Shown here piece after piece: positions 8,211-16,757 of a DNA stretch of 64,000 nucleotides; the first letter of the stretch is position 1; each line of letters starts with the position of its first letter. The notes beneath the pieces are model-generated. The model had not been told where the DNA came from. It searched no databases and saw only the letters and a program-made list of their open reading frames with translations. The stretch comes from JAEUJM01 sp041918615 (lineage in GTDB: Bacteria > Actinomycetota > Acidimicrobiia > Acidimicrobiales > DATDAH01), in the NCBI GenBank assembly GCA_041918615.1, contig JAYRVH010000077.1, forward strand, positions 186,001 to 250,000, given 5' to 3'. A program made the translations under genes and the position numbers.

Positions 8211-8681
8211 ATGAGTGATCCCATCCGGCTGGCCCCCGGCGACAGGGCCCCAGCGTTCAACCTGATCGACCAGCAGGGCGAGAAGCTCCGGCTCTCGAGC
8301 TTCAAGGGGCGGAAGGTCCTCGTCTACTTCTACCCCAAGGCGGACACCCCGGGCTGCACCACCCAGTCATGTGGCCTGCGGGACATCGCGGGCGAGGTGG
8401 GTGACACGGTGATCCTCGGGGTGAGCCCCGACCTGCCGGAGAAGCAGGCCCGCTTCGACGCCAAGTACGGCCTGGGCTTCCCGCTGCTGTCCGATGCCGA
8501 GCACACGGTGGCCGAGGCCTACGGCGTCTGGGCCGAGAAGAACATGTACGGCCGCAAGTACATGGGCATCGTCCGTTCCGCCTTCCTCGTCGACGAGAAG
8601 GGCAAGATCGCCGAGGCCTGGTACAAGATCAGCCCCAAGGACACACCCCTCAAGCTCCAGGCGGCCCTGGCGGGCTCGTGA
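8211..8681 (+). CDS. bcp: thioredoxin-dependent peroxiredoxin Bcp/PrxQ
   Basis: 156 aa. Reduces H2O2 and organic peroxides with thioredoxin. The active site is PKADTPGCTTQSCGLRD, with peroxidatic Cys49 and a second Cys54 five residues later, the spacing of the two-Cys PrxQ type. The stop overlaps the GTG of the next gene (GTGA), coupling it to a FabZ-like dehydratase. Confidence 0.93.
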   Translation: MSDPIRLAPGDRAPAFNLIDQQGEKLRLSSFKGRKVLVYFYPKADTPGCTTQSCGLRDIAGEVGDTVILGVSPDLPEKQARFDAKYGLGFPLLSDAEHTVAEAYGVWAEKNMYGRKYMGIVRSAFLVDEKGKIAEAWYKISPKDTPLKLQAALAGS

Positions 8682-9112
8682 GCCGCCTGCCGGCCCCTGC
8701 GGCGGTTCTGCCCCATCGGGCACCATTCCTGCTCTTGGACGCCGTCACCGAGCTCGTGGCCGGGGAGTCGGCCCGTGGCTCGTGGACGCTCACGGGTGAC
8801 GAGGCCTTCTTCGCCGGCCACTTCCCGGGGCGACCGACGCTCCCGGGAGTGCTGATGGTGGAGGCGATCGCGCAACTCGGGGCCTACGCCGTCCTGTCCG
8901 ACGAGCGGTTCGCCTCGAAGCTGCCGCTGTTCGGCGGCGCCGACAAGGCAAGGTTCCGACGCCAGGTCGTGCCCGGCGACGTCCTCGACCTCGAGGTGGA
9001 GCTCGGCCGGATGTCGAGCCGTGCCGGAAGAGGCTCCGGTCGAGCGAAGGTAGACGGCGAACTGGCCTGCGAAGTCGACCTCCTGTTCGTGCTGGTCGAT
9101 CGTCCGACGTAG
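8678..9112 (+). CDS. fabZ: 3-hydroxyacyl-ACP dehydratase FabZ-like
   Basis: 144-residue hot-dog-fold protein. The catalytic motif is GHFPGRPTLPGVLMVEAIAQ with His48 and Glu62. It would dehydrate 3-hydroxyacyl-ACP in type II fatty acid synthesis, which fits the fab operon that converges on it from the other strand. The start is GTG 8678, overlapping the bcp stop. Confidence 0.9.
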   Translation: MSRLPAPAAVLPHRAPFLLLDAVTELVAGESARGSWTLTGDEAFFAGHFPGRPTLPGVLMVEAIAQLGAYAVLSDERFASKLPLFGGADKARFRRQVVPGDVLDLEVELGRMSSRAGRGSGRAKVDGELACEVDLLFVLVDRPT

Positions 9113-9133
9113 CCGTAGGGCGGCGTCAGGCGC

Positions 9134-10312
9134 TCAAGTGGGAGGGCCCAGGACGAGGCACCCGTTGTGACCGCCGAAGCCGAACGAGTTCGACAACAGG
9201 GGAGCGGGCTCCCAGGGTCGTGCGTCGCCTGACACCACGTCGATGGGGGGCATCTCGGGGTCGAGGCGCTCGAAGCCGGCGGTGGGCGGGATGAGTGACC
9301 GCTGGAGGGAGAGGACCGAGGCGGCGGCCTCGAGCGCCCCGGCCGCACCCAGTGAGTGGCCGGTCACCCCCTTTATCGACGTGACGGGCGGCCCGGGCGC
9401 GCCGAAGACCTTGGCGATGGCTTCGGCCTCGGCCGCGTCGTTCAGCGGGGTCGAGGTGCCATGGGCGTTCACCTGGCCGACGGCTCCGGGGGAGACCCCG
9501 GCATCGGCCAGGGCGAGCTCCATGCAGGCCACGGCGCCCGAGCCACCGGGGGACGGGGCCGTGATGTGGTGGGCATCGGCGGTGCTGGCCGCCCCGAGCA
9601 GCTCTGCGAGGATCGTGGCCCCACGGGCCACCGCCCGATCGAGCGATTCGAGGACGAGGACGGCGGCGCCCTCGGCGATGACGAAACCGTCGCGCTCGGC
9701 ATCGAACGGGCGCGACACCCCCGACGACGACATGGCCGTCATGTTGATGAAGCCCTGGATGGCCGTGGGGGTGAGGGCAGACTCCGAGCTACCGGCAAGC
9801 ACGACGTCGCAGCGGCCCGACGCGATGAGGTTGCCGGCATTGCCGATCGAGTGGGTCCCGGCCGCACAGGCCGTGGTCGTGGTCTCGCAGGGTCCCCGCC
9901 ACCCGTGGCGCATCGAGACGGCCGCGGCGGCCGCGTTCGGCATCATCATGGGCACGAGAAAGGGTGAGACGCGCCGTGCGCCCTTCGTGTAGTAGATCTG
10001 CACACCGTCCTCGAGCGTGGTGAGCCCACCGACGCCGGTTCCGATGATCACGCCCGAGCGGTCGGGGTCGGCGGCCAGATCGCCGGCCTGCTCCAGAGCC
10101 ATCTGGGCCGCCGCGAGCGCGAACTGGGCGAAGCGATCAGTGCGGCGGGACTCCTTCGGGCTCTCGAACCACAGGGCCGGGTCGAAGTCGTCGACGGCCC
10201 GGCGGTCGCCGGGCGCCACCGGCGCGTGCAGGCCGTCCCAGAAGGCATCTGCGCCGATCCCGCAGGGGGAGACGACCCCTACCCCGGTGACCGCGACCCG
10301 GGCACCCTGCAC
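9134..10312 (-). CDS. fabF: beta-ketoacyl-ACP synthase II FabF
   Basis: 392 aa. Elongates acyl-ACP with malonyl-ACP. The Cys-His-His triad is visible: Cys149 in TTTTACAAGTHSIG, His284 in VNAHGTSTPLND and His319 in KGVTGHSLGAAGALEA. It is the last gene of the reverse-strand operon fabD-fabG-acpP-fabF and starts 4 nt after acpP. It converges with fabZ. Confidence 0.96.
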   Translation of the reverse strand: MQGARVAVTGVGVVSPCGIGADAFWDGLHAPVAPGDRRAVDDFDPALWFESPKESRRTDRFAQFALAAAQMALEQAGDLAADPDRSGVIIGTGVGGLTTLEDGVQIYYTKGARRVSPFLVPMMMPNAAAAAVSMRHGWRGPCETTTTACAAGTHSIGNAGNLIASGRCDVVLAGSSESALTPTAIQGFINMTAMSSSGVSRPFDAERDGFVIAEGAAVLVLESLDRAVARGATILAELLGAASTADAHHITAPSPGGSGAVACMELALADAGVSPGAVGQVNAHGTSTPLNDAAEAEAIAKVFGAPGPPVTSIKGVTGHSLGAAGALEAAASVLSLQRSLIPPTAGFERLDPEMPPIDVVSGDARPWEPAPLLSNSFGFGGHNGCLVLGPPT

Positions 10313-10316
10313 GGGA

Positions 10317-10556
10317 CTAGAGCTTGCCCGAGACGAGGTCGAAGGCCTGGCCCACGGTCTCGACCCCGTCGAGCTCGTCCTCGTCGACCGCGATGTCGAA
10401 CTCCTCCTCGAGCGCCATCACGAGCTCGACCAGGTCGAGGCTGTCGGCATCGAGGTCGTCGCCGAACCGGGCCTCGCGTGTCACCTTCGCCTGGTCGACC
10501 GAGAGCACGTCGACCGCGCACTTCTTGAACCGTTCGAACGTGGCCTCGTCGCCCAT
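10317..10556 (-). CDS. acpP: acyl carrier protein
   Basis: 79 aa, acidic. The 4'-phosphopantetheine serine is in DDLDADSLDLVELVMALEEE (the D-S-L motif). The C-terminal half is FDIAVDEDELDGVETVGQAF. It carries growing acyl chains for FabD/FabG/FabF and sits between fabG and fabF. ATG 10556 is chosen; upstream in-frame sequence lacks ACP similarity. Confidence 0.96.
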   Translation of the reverse strand: MGDEATFERFKKCAVDVLSVDQAKVTREARFGDDLDADSLDLVELVMALEEEFDIAVDEDELDGVETVGQAFDLVSGKL

Positions 10557-10600
10557 GGGTGTCTCTCCACTCGTCTCAGGGGAACTCTGGTTGGGGGGCC

Positions 10601-11311
10601 CTATGTTCCCATGCCCATGCCACCGTCGACCGGGATCACGGCGCCGGTGATGTAGGCAGCCTCGTCGGAGGCCAGGAACCGGATGGTCGACGCTACCTCT
10701 TGGGGAGTGCCGAACCGCCCGAGCGGTATCAGCGAGGCGATGGCTTCCCGGCGGTCGGGGGCCAGGGCGTCGGTCATGTCGGTGGCGATGGGCCCCGGGG
10801 CGACGACGTTGACGGTGATGTCGCGCGACCCGAACTCGCGGGCCAACGACCGCGCCAGGCCCACCAGGCCCGACTTGGAGGCGGCGTAGTTCGCCTGGCC
10901 GGCCGATCCGCTGTGGGCCACCACCGACGACAGGAAGATGATGCGACCCCACCGGGCCCGCATCATCTTGCCCACCGCCCGCTTCGCGACGCGGTACCCC
11001 CCGGTCAGGTTGGCGTCGACCACCGCTCCGAAGTCGTCCTCTCCCATGCGCAGGAGCAGGCCGTCACGGGTGATCCCCGCATTCGAGACCAGGACCTCGA
11101 CCGGGCCGAGCGCCGTTTCCACCTCGGCGAATGCGGCGTCGACCTGGGAGGCGTCGGTGACGTCGCAAGGGACGCAGGTGAGACCCTCCGGGTCGGCCGG
11201 CGGGGCGATGCGGTAGGTGATGGCGACGCGGTCACCGGCCGCGGCAAAGGCCCTGGCCGTGGCGAGGCCGATGCCCCGCGAACCACCGGTGACCATCACG
11301 ACCCGGTGCAC
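10601..11311 (-). CDS. fabG: 3-oxoacyl-ACP reductase FabG (SDR family)
   Basis: 236-residue short-chain dehydrogenase with the NADPH motif TGGSRGIG at about residues 8-15, a VSNAGIT segment, the catalytic Ser followed by YAASKSGLVGLARSLA (Tyr/Lys), and C-terminal YITGAVIPVDGGMGM. It reduces 3-oxoacyl-ACP. The start is GTG 11311 after a G-rich stretch. It follows fabD by 18 nt. Confidence 0.94.
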   Translation of the reverse strand: MHRVVMVTGGSRGIGLATARAFAAAGDRVAITYRIAPPADPEGLTCVPCDVTDASQVDAAFAEVETALGPVEVLVSNAGITRDGLLLRMGEDDFGAVVDANLTGGYRVAKRAVGKMMRARWGRIIFLSSVVAHSGSAGQANYAASKSGLVGLARSLAREFGSRDITVNVVAPGPIATDMTDALAPDRREAIASLIPLGRFGTPQEVASTIRFLASDEAAYITGAVIPVDGGMGMGT

Positions 11312-11329
11312 GTCCCCACCCCCCGACGG

Positions 11330-12505
11330 TCAGCCATCGCCTGCGATGAGCCAGGCCACGGGTTGGCTCGGTGTGACTCGCTCGCCGTCGAGGGCGAGGT
11401 AGGCCATCAGCCGGCCGGCGAAGGCAGAGCACACCGGCTGTCCGCTCACGTCGCCGACCGCCATGCCGGCCTCGAGCGCCGAGCCCTCGCCGAGCGCGGC
11501 CGACCGTCGGAACACACCGGCGGCGGGCGTGACGACGAGACGCTCGGCGACGTAGAGGTGCTCACCGGCCAGCGGGCTCTCGGGATGCGCGCCGGACAAC
11601 GCCTCGAGCAGCCCGTCGAGGTCGTCAGGGCAGGAGACGGCGATCGCCCGGGCGTCGCGTGCGTTCCGCCGGGCCAGACCCGTGAGGTGTGCCCCGGGGC
11701 CGAGCTCGAGGAACGTGCGCACGCCGTGATCGACCAGCGTGGCCACGCTCTGGCGCCACCGCACCGGGCTGCAGAGCTGGGCGGACAAGAGGTTGTGCCA
11801 GTCCGCCGAGCCCGTGTGGACCATCGCGTCGACGTTGGCGACGACCGGGGTGTCCGGGGTGCGCCACTCCGCGCCGGCCAGGGCCTTGTGCAGCCGGCTC
11901 CGGGCCGAGGCCATCAGCGGTGTGTGGAACGCGCCGCCGACCGGGACGTCCAGCACCTTCGTGGCGCCGAGGTCGCGGGCGACCGAGCAGGCCTCGGCGA
12001 CCGCACCTGGGCTCCCGGCGATGACCGTGTGACCGGGGGCGTTGAAGTTCGCGGGCCACACCTCGCCCGCCACTCGGGCGCAGGCGACCGCCATCTGCTC
12101 GTCGTCCAGCCCGAGGACGGCTCGCATCGTCCCCTCGCGCTCGTCGGCGGCGGCCTGCATCGCGTCACCGCGCTCGACCACCAGGCGGACGCCCTCGTCG
12201 AAGGCGAGCACGCCTGCCGCGGTGAGCGCCGTGTACTCACCCAGGCTGTGGCCTGCGGTGCGGTGGGGGGCGATCCCGAGTCGTTCGACGGCATCGAGCA
12301 CCACGAGGCTCGCCACGAAGGTCGAGAGCTGCGCGTTCCTCGTCGCCCTGAGCTCGTCGGCGTCGGCGTCGAGCAGCAGCCGGGCCACGTCGCGGCCTGC
12401 GATCTCGGAGGCCTCGGCGACCAGTTCCCAGGATGGGTGATCGGTCCAGGCGCGACCGAACCCGGGGCGCTGGGCGCCCTGGCCGGGAAAGGTGAACGCG
12501 ATCAT
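11330..12505 (-). CDS. fabD: malonyl-CoA:ACP transacylase FabD with C-terminal biotinyl/lipoyl-like domain
   Basis: 391 aa, about 80 longer than usual FabD. The transacylase part has FPGQGAQRPGFG and the nucleophile Ser87 in AGHSLGEYTAL. The last 80 residues (about 312-391) read like a single-hybrid-motif domain: VVTPAAGVF, then AGMAVGDVSGQPVCSAFAGR, then DGERVTPSQPVAWL. These are the two symmetric halves of a biotinyl/lipoyl fold, but the turn that normally holds the modified Lys (MKM or DKA) is VSG, so no prosthetic group can be attached there. It is the first gene of the operon; no fabH is beside it. ATG 12505 has both a GAGG-type site and a possible -10 (GAGGAT) six nt upstream. Confidence 0.9.
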   Translation of the reverse strand: MIAFTFPGQGAQRPGFGRAWTDHPSWELVAEASEIAGRDVARLLLDADADELRATRNAQLSTFVASLVVLDAVERLGIAPHRTAGHSLGEYTALTAAGVLAFDEGVRLVVERGDAMQAAADEREGTMRAVLGLDDEQMAVACARVAGEVWPANFNAPGHTVIAGSPGAVAEACSVARDLGATKVLDVPVGGAFHTPLMASARSRLHKALAGAEWRTPDTPVVANVDAMVHTGSADWHNLLSAQLCSPVRWRQSVATLVDHGVRTFLELGPGAHLTGLARRNARDARAIAVSCPDDLDGLLEALSGAHPESPLAGEHLYVAERLVVTPAAGVFRRSAALGEGSALEAGMAVGDVSGQPVCSAFAGRLMAYLALDGERVTPSQPVAWLIAGDG

Positions 12506-12592
12506 GGGGCGATCCTCAGGTCAGCGGGTGTTCGACGGGAATCGTCCGGCATCCGACCGCCGGCCCAACGAGATCGTCTCACGTCCGTGCCG

Positions 12593-12721
12593 TCAGCGCG
12601 GCGCGTACTTCGCCTCGTTGGCCGCGAACTGCCGGCTCCGAACGGCCGTCACCACGCCGATCACCACCGCAACGACCACGAGCCGCCGAACCCATCGCCG
12701 TTTCCCGGTGCCCTCGGTCAT
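12593..12721 (-). CDS. 42-residue single-TM protein
   Basis: A short reading frame starting MTEGTGKRRWVRRLVVVAVV: a basic N-terminus, one hydrophobic helix (about residues 14-27), then a charged tail ending EAKYAPR. Basic-TM-short-tail microproteins of this shape are common near tRNA genes in actinobacteria (general knowledge, not a family assignment). A TACCCT -10 on this strand (12735-12730) lies 8 nt before the ATG, which supports expression as a leaderless mRNA. Function unknown. Confidence 0.5.
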   Translation of the reverse strand: MTEGTGKRRWVRRLVVVAVVIGVVTAVRSRQFAANEAKYAPR

Positions 12722-12729
12722 GGGGTCTG

Positions 12730-12739
12730 AGGGTACGCT
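12730..12739. promoter_or_regulatory. overlapping divergent -10 boxes (tRNA-Leu and the 42-aa gene)
   Basis: Plus strand TACGCT (12734-12739) faces the tRNA. Minus strand TACCCT (12735-12730) faces the 42-residue gene, 8 nt from its ATG. The two hexamers share two base pairs. Confidence 0.45.
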
Positions 12740-12758
12740 CCTCGTTCGTTCGGTTCAC

Positions 12759-12841
12759 GCCCGGGTGGAGGAACGGCAGACTCGGTGGATTCAAAATCCA
12801 CTGTCCGAAAGGACGTGCGGGTTCAAATCCCGCCCCGGGCA
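12759..12841 (+). tRNA. tRNA-Leu (anticodon CAA)
   Basis: The acceptor stem GCCCGGG pairs with CCCGGGC. The anticodon stem GTGGA/TCCAC holds loop TTCAAAA, giving anticodon CAA (reads UUG). A long variable arm (TGTCCGAAAGGACG) shows a type II tRNA, and the T loop is GTTCAAATC. The base after the discriminator reads CCG, so the CCA end is not encoded. Confidence 0.95.
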
Positions 12842-12968
12842 CCGACAGACCCCTCGTCGATCAGCACCGCTCCGGTCACCGACCAGGGCCTGAACAGGAC
12901 CCATCGGCCTCCGGTGCGCGTCACGTCGTCCACCGACGATCGGGCCTGAGTCGCCCGCATCCCACCGG

Positions 12969-12974
12969 TAGCAT
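12969..12974 (+). promoter_or_regulatory. -10 box for the 97-aa coiled-coil gene, leaderless
   Basis: TAGCAT, 6 nt, then ATG 12981. Confidence 0.5.
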
Positions 12975-12980
12975 CGTGTC

Positions 12981-13274
12981 ATGGCTCGATCGCTGGTCGA
13001 ACGGCGGCTCATCGAGGTGGGCGATCGCCTGAAGTCGTTGCGCGCCGACCTGGGAGTGGCCGACGAACAGCTCGCGCACCTGGCGGGCGAAGCGGACGAC
13101 ACCCGTTTGCGCTCACTCGTCTCCGAGACGCCGCTCGCGGAGCGGGACCACCGCGACGCGCAGCGCCACGCCGACGCCATGGCCCGTCACCGGGCCGAGC
13201 TCCTGGCCGAGATCGTTCGGCTCGAACGCGCCCAGGACGAGCTGCTCGACCGCCTCACGCTCGAAACCGACTGA
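12981..13274 (+). CDS. 97-residue predicted coiled-coil protein
   Basis: A wholly helical, charged protein: two stretches (about residues 5-40 and 55-95) are rich in Leu heptads with Arg/Glu/Asp. There is no membrane segment and no Cys. A -10 box six nt before the ATG supports a leaderless transcript. It precedes the ANTAR regulator by 73 nt. I do not recognise the family; function unknown. Confidence 0.6.
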   Translation: MARSLVERRLIEVGDRLKSLRADLGVADEQLAHLAGEADDTRLRSLVSETPLAERDHRDAQRHADAMARHRAELLAEIVRLERAQDELLDRLTLETD

Positions 13275-13311
13275 TCGGCTCGCCTCTGACCGGCCGCTCG
13301 TCGGCACCTAC

Positions 13312-13317
13312 TACCCT
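13312..13317 (+). promoter_or_regulatory. -10 box upstream of the ANTAR regulator
   Basis: TACCCT about 30 nt before TTG 13348. Unlike its neighbours this promoter leaves a leader, with the ribosome binding site GAAAGG at 13333-13338. Confidence 0.4.
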
Positions 13318-13347
13318 GCACCTCACCCGACCGAAAGGCCCGTTGCG

Positions 13348-13932
13348 TTGCCCACCCGAGTCGTCATTGCCGAGGACGAGGCCATCATCCGACTCGACCT
13401 CAAGGAGACCCTCGAGGAAGAGGGGTACGACGTCGTGGGCGAGACCGGCCGTGGCGACGAGGCCGTCGACCTGGTCAAGGAGCATGAGCCCGACATCGCG
13501 ATCCTCGACATCAAGATGCCCGGCCTCGACGGCCTGTCGGCCGCCCGCGAGATCGCCGGCGAGCGACGGGCCGCCGTCCTGATCCTCACCGCGTTCAGCC
13601 AACGCGACCTCATCGAGCAGGCGCGGGACGCCGGTGCGCTCGCCTACCTCGTCAAGCCGTTCCAGCGCAGCGAGTTGATCCCGGCCGTCGAGGTGGCGCT
13701 GGGGGTGTTCCGCGAGATGAAGGCGCTCCACGAGCAGACCGCGAACCTCGAGGAGCAACTCGAGACCCGCAAGATCGTCGACCGGGCCAAGGGCCAGATC
13801 ATGGACGCACACGGCCTGAGCGAGCACGAAGCCTTCGGGTTCATCCAGAAGCGCGCCATGCGGGAACGCCAGACGATGAAGGCCGTCGCCGAGCGGGTGA
13901 TCGCCGGGGAGCTCGCTCCAGAGCCGAGATGA
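13348..13932 (+). CDS. pdtaR: response regulator with RNA-binding ANTAR domain (PdtaR-like)
   Basis: 194 aa. The receiver domain (1-120) has phospho-acceptor Asp54 in DIAILDIKMPGLDG and Lys103 in AYLVKPF. The C-terminal ANTAR domain (about 130-188) has KIVDRAKGQIMDAHGLSEHE and the helix that contacts dual-stem RNA. Such regulators act by antitermination once phosphorylated by a partner kinase such as PdtaS, which is not in this window. TTG start after GAAAGG. The stop overlaps polA (ATGA). Confidence 0.9.
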   Translation: MPTRVVIAEDEAIIRLDLKETLEEEGYDVVGETGRGDEAVDLVKEHEPDIAILDIKMPGLDGLSAAREIAGERRAAVLILTAFSQRDLIEQARDAGALAYLVKPFQRSELIPAVEVALGVFREMKALHEQTANLEEQLETRKIVDRAKGQIMDAHGLSEHEAFGFIQKRAMRERQTMKAVAERVIAGELAPEPR

Positions 13933-16637
13933 GTGAGCCCGCCGAGAGGCTCACCATGCTGATCGACGGGAACTCGTTGACCTATCGCGCCTTCTTCGCG
14001 CTGCCCACCGACATGGCCACGGCGTCCGGCCAGGTGACCAACGCCGTCTTCGGGTTCACCTCGATGCTCATCAACCTGCTCCGCGACCACCGTCCCGACT
14101 CGCTCATCGTCGCCTTCGACCGGCCTGAGCCCACGTTCCGCCACGAGCGCATCCCCACCTACAAGGGCAACCGTGATGCGGCGCCCGACATCCTGCGCCA
14201 GCAGTTGGGACTCGTGCGCCAGGTGATCGACGCCCTCCACATCTCGACGGTCGAGGCGCCCGGGTTCGAGGCCGACGACATCATCGCCACGCTGGCCGAG
14301 CGCGCCAAGAGCGCCGGCCACCGGGTGCTGATCGTCACCGGCGACCGCGACGCCTACCAGCTCGTCGACGACCCCCTGGTGAAGGTGCTCTACAACCGGC
14401 GGGGCGTCTCGGACTACGCCCTGTACGACGAGGCCGGCATCGAGCAGCGCACCGGCGTGACCCCGGCGGAGTACACCCAGTACGCGGCCATGCGCGGCGA
14501 CAACTCCGACAACCTCCCCGGGGTGCCCGGCGTCGGCGAGAAGACGGCGGCGAAGCTCATCAAGACCTACGGCGACCTCGACGGCATCTTCGCCCACGTG
14601 GGCGAACAGACCCCCAAGCTCCGTGAGAACCTCGCCGCCCACGAGGCGCAGGTCCGCCTGAACGCCGAGGTGATGTTGCTGCTCCGCGATCTCGAGCTGG
14701 ACGTGGACATCGAGGCGGCGACGATCGGCGAGATCGACGTGGACGAGGTGCGCCAGCTCTTCGACTTCCTTGAGTTCCGGACGCTCTACGACCGCATGGA
14801 CGAGGCCCTCGGGGGGCGACTCGGCGGTCCGGCCGGCGGCCTCGCTGCCGGTTCCGACGTGCTCGAGGCGGAAGTGGCGGCGGTCGAGACGGTGGAGGAG
14901 GCGGCCGAGCTGCTCTCGGGGCTCGGTGCCTCCGCGGGGCCGCTCGCCGTGGCGCCGGCGTGGTCGGGCCCAGAGGGTCGCTCACCCCTCGACGGCCTCG
15001 CGCTCGTCGTCGACAGCCCCAACGCGACGGTCGCCTGGCTCGGGAGGGGCCTGCTCGATGAAGAGGAGGTCCGGGGCGGCCTCGCCCGGCTCGTCGGCGA
15101 GGGCGCCCGTCCCCTTGCCGCCCACGGGGCGAAGGCGCTGATCAGGCGGCTCGGCGACGAGGGCGTCGACGTGCGCACGTTGTCGGTCGACACGATGATC
15201 GCCGCCTACCTGCTCGATCCGGCGGAAGCCCGTTACCTGCTCGGCGACCTGCTCGTGCGGTACGCCGCGCTCGAACTGCCGGCCGGGGCAGCGGCGGTCG
15301 ACGGGCAGCTCGACCTCGAGGGCGACTCCGTGCCGGCCTCGCTCCAGGCGGCTCGTCATGCCCTTGCCGTCGACCGGCTCACGGGGCCGCTGTGCGAAGC
15401 GCTCGATGCGCAGGGCCTGCGCCGGCTGCACGACGACATCGAGATCCCCCTCGTACGGGTGCTCGCGCGTATGGAAGAGGTCGGCATCGCCGTCGATCGG
15501 GCCGAGCTGGAGGCCTTGAACGCCCGTCTCGTCGAGGAGTGCGTCACCCTGGCGGCGCAGATCAGGGAGGATGCCGGCGAGGACTTCAACGTCAATTCGA
15601 CGGTGCAGCTGCGCCAGGTCCTCTTCGAGCGGCTCGGGTTGACCCCCCAGAAGAAGACCAAGACCGGCTTCTCGACCGACGCCGCCTCGCTCGAGAAGCT
15701 CTCAGGCCAGCACCCGATCATCGAGCACCTGCTCCGGTATCGCGAGGTCGAGAAGCTGCGCTCCACCTACGGCGAAGGCCTGCTCGCGGAGATCGCCGAC
15801 GACGGCCGCATCCACGCCACCTTCAACCAGACGGTGGCCCGGACGGGCCGGCTGAGCTCGGATGCCCCGAACCTGCACAACATCCCGGTGCGCACCGAGG
15901 AGGGACGGGCCTTCCGGCGGGCGTTCGTCCCCGGCCCCGGGTACGAGCTGCTGGTTGCCGACTACAACCAGATCGAGCTGCGCTGCATCGCCCACCTGGC
16001 CGAGGACCCCGGCCTGGTCGCGGCCTTCGAGAGCGGCGCGGACATCCACAACGAGACGGCCGCCCGGATCTTCTCCGTCGACCTCGACGAGGTGACCACC
16101 GAGCAGCGATCCAAGGCGAAGATGGTGTCGTACGGGCTGGCCTACGGCATGGAGGCGTACGGCCTCGCACAGCGACTCGCCATTCCCGTCGACGAGGCGT
16201 CCGAGATCCTGGACGCCTACTTCGAGGCCTTCCCCGCCGTGCACTCCTACATGGAGGCCACCGTGGCCGAGGCACGCGAACGGGGCTACACCGAGACGCT
16301 GTTCGGCAGGCGCCGCCAGATCCCCGAGCTCAGCGCCGGCAACTTCCGGATCCGCCAGGCGGGGGAGCGCCAGGCCATGAACGCCGGCATCCAGGGGCTG
16401 GCCGCCGACATCTTCAAGGTGGCGCTCGTGGCCCTCGATCGAGCCCTTGATCAGCGCCGCTCGGGCAGCCGGGTGATCCTCCAGGTGCACGACGAGGTCG
16501 TGCTCGAGGTTCCGCCGGTCGAGCACGACGAGATCGCCGATCTGACCCGGTCCACGCTGGAGGCGGCCGCCGACCTCAGGGTGCCGCTCCAGGTGAACCT
16601 CGCCTTCGGCGCCAGCTGGGCCGACGCCAAGGCGTGA
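13929..16637 (+). CDS. polA: DNA polymerase I PolA
   Basis: 902 aa. The N-terminal 5'-nuclease (about 1-300) has LMLIDGNSLTYRAFFALP, the acidic FEADDIIATLAE, and the helix-hairpin-helix LPGVPGVGEKTAAKLI. The middle exonuclease-like domain lacks the Asp-x-Glu of an active proofreading site, as in Taq-type enzymes. The polymerase has motif A VADYNQIELRCIAHLAED, motif B RSKAKMVSYGLAYGME and motif C LQVHDEVVLEV. It fills gaps in repair and Okazaki processing. ATG 13929 overlaps the upstream regulator's stop. Confidence 0.97.
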   Translation: MSEPAERLTMLIDGNSLTYRAFFALPTDMATASGQVTNAVFGFTSMLINLLRDHRPDSLIVAFDRPEPTFRHERIPTYKGNRDAAPDILRQQLGLVRQVIDALHISTVEAPGFEADDIIATLAERAKSAGHRVLIVTGDRDAYQLVDDPLVKVLYNRRGVSDYALYDEAGIEQRTGVTPAEYTQYAAMRGDNSDNLPGVPGVGEKTAAKLIKTYGDLDGIFAHVGEQTPKLRENLAAHEAQVRLNAEVMLLLRDLELDVDIEAATIGEIDVDEVRQLFDFLEFRTLYDRMDEALGGRLGGPAGGLAAGSDVLEAEVAAVETVEEAAELLSGLGASAGPLAVAPAWSGPEGRSPLDGLALVVDSPNATVAWLGRGLLDEEEVRGGLARLVGEGARPLAAHGAKALIRRLGDEGVDVRTLSVDTMIAAYLLDPAEARYLLGDLLVRYAALELPAGAAAVDGQLDLEGDSVPASLQAARHALAVDRLTGPLCEALDAQGLRRLHDDIEIPLVRVLARMEEVGIAVDRAELEALNARLVEECVTLAAQIREDAGEDFNVNSTVQLRQVLFERLGLTPQKKTKTGFSTDAASLEKLSGQHPIIEHLLRYREVEKLRSTYGEGLLAEIADDGRIHATFNQTVARTGRLSSDAPNLHNIPVRTEEGRAFRRAFVPGPGYELLVADYNQIELRCIAHLAEDPGLVAAFESGADIHNETAARIFSVDLDEVTTEQRSKAKMVSYGLAYGMEAYGLAQRLAIPVDEASEILDAYFEAFPAVHSYMEATVAEARERGYTETLFGRRRQIPELSAGNFRIRQAGERQAMNAGIQGLAADIFKVALVALDRALDQRRSGSRVILQVHDEVVLEVPPVEHDEIADLTRSTLEAAADLRVPLQVNLAFGASWADAKA

Positions 16638-16757
16638 CGGAGGCTCGGCTGGATGGGCCTGTCGGCCCCCGGGGCAGGAGCAGTGGACACGTGTGCTTCA
16701 GTCCGAGGCTCGTCGTGCCGACAGGGGCAGGAGGCCAGCCCGGTCTGGAGGTCACCG

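Noticed and set aside
10559..12730. A 723-codon open frame on the plus strand
   Set aside because: It is antisense to fabG and fabD, has GC-rich low-complexity composition and no recognisable domain; the opposite strand has clear family motifs.
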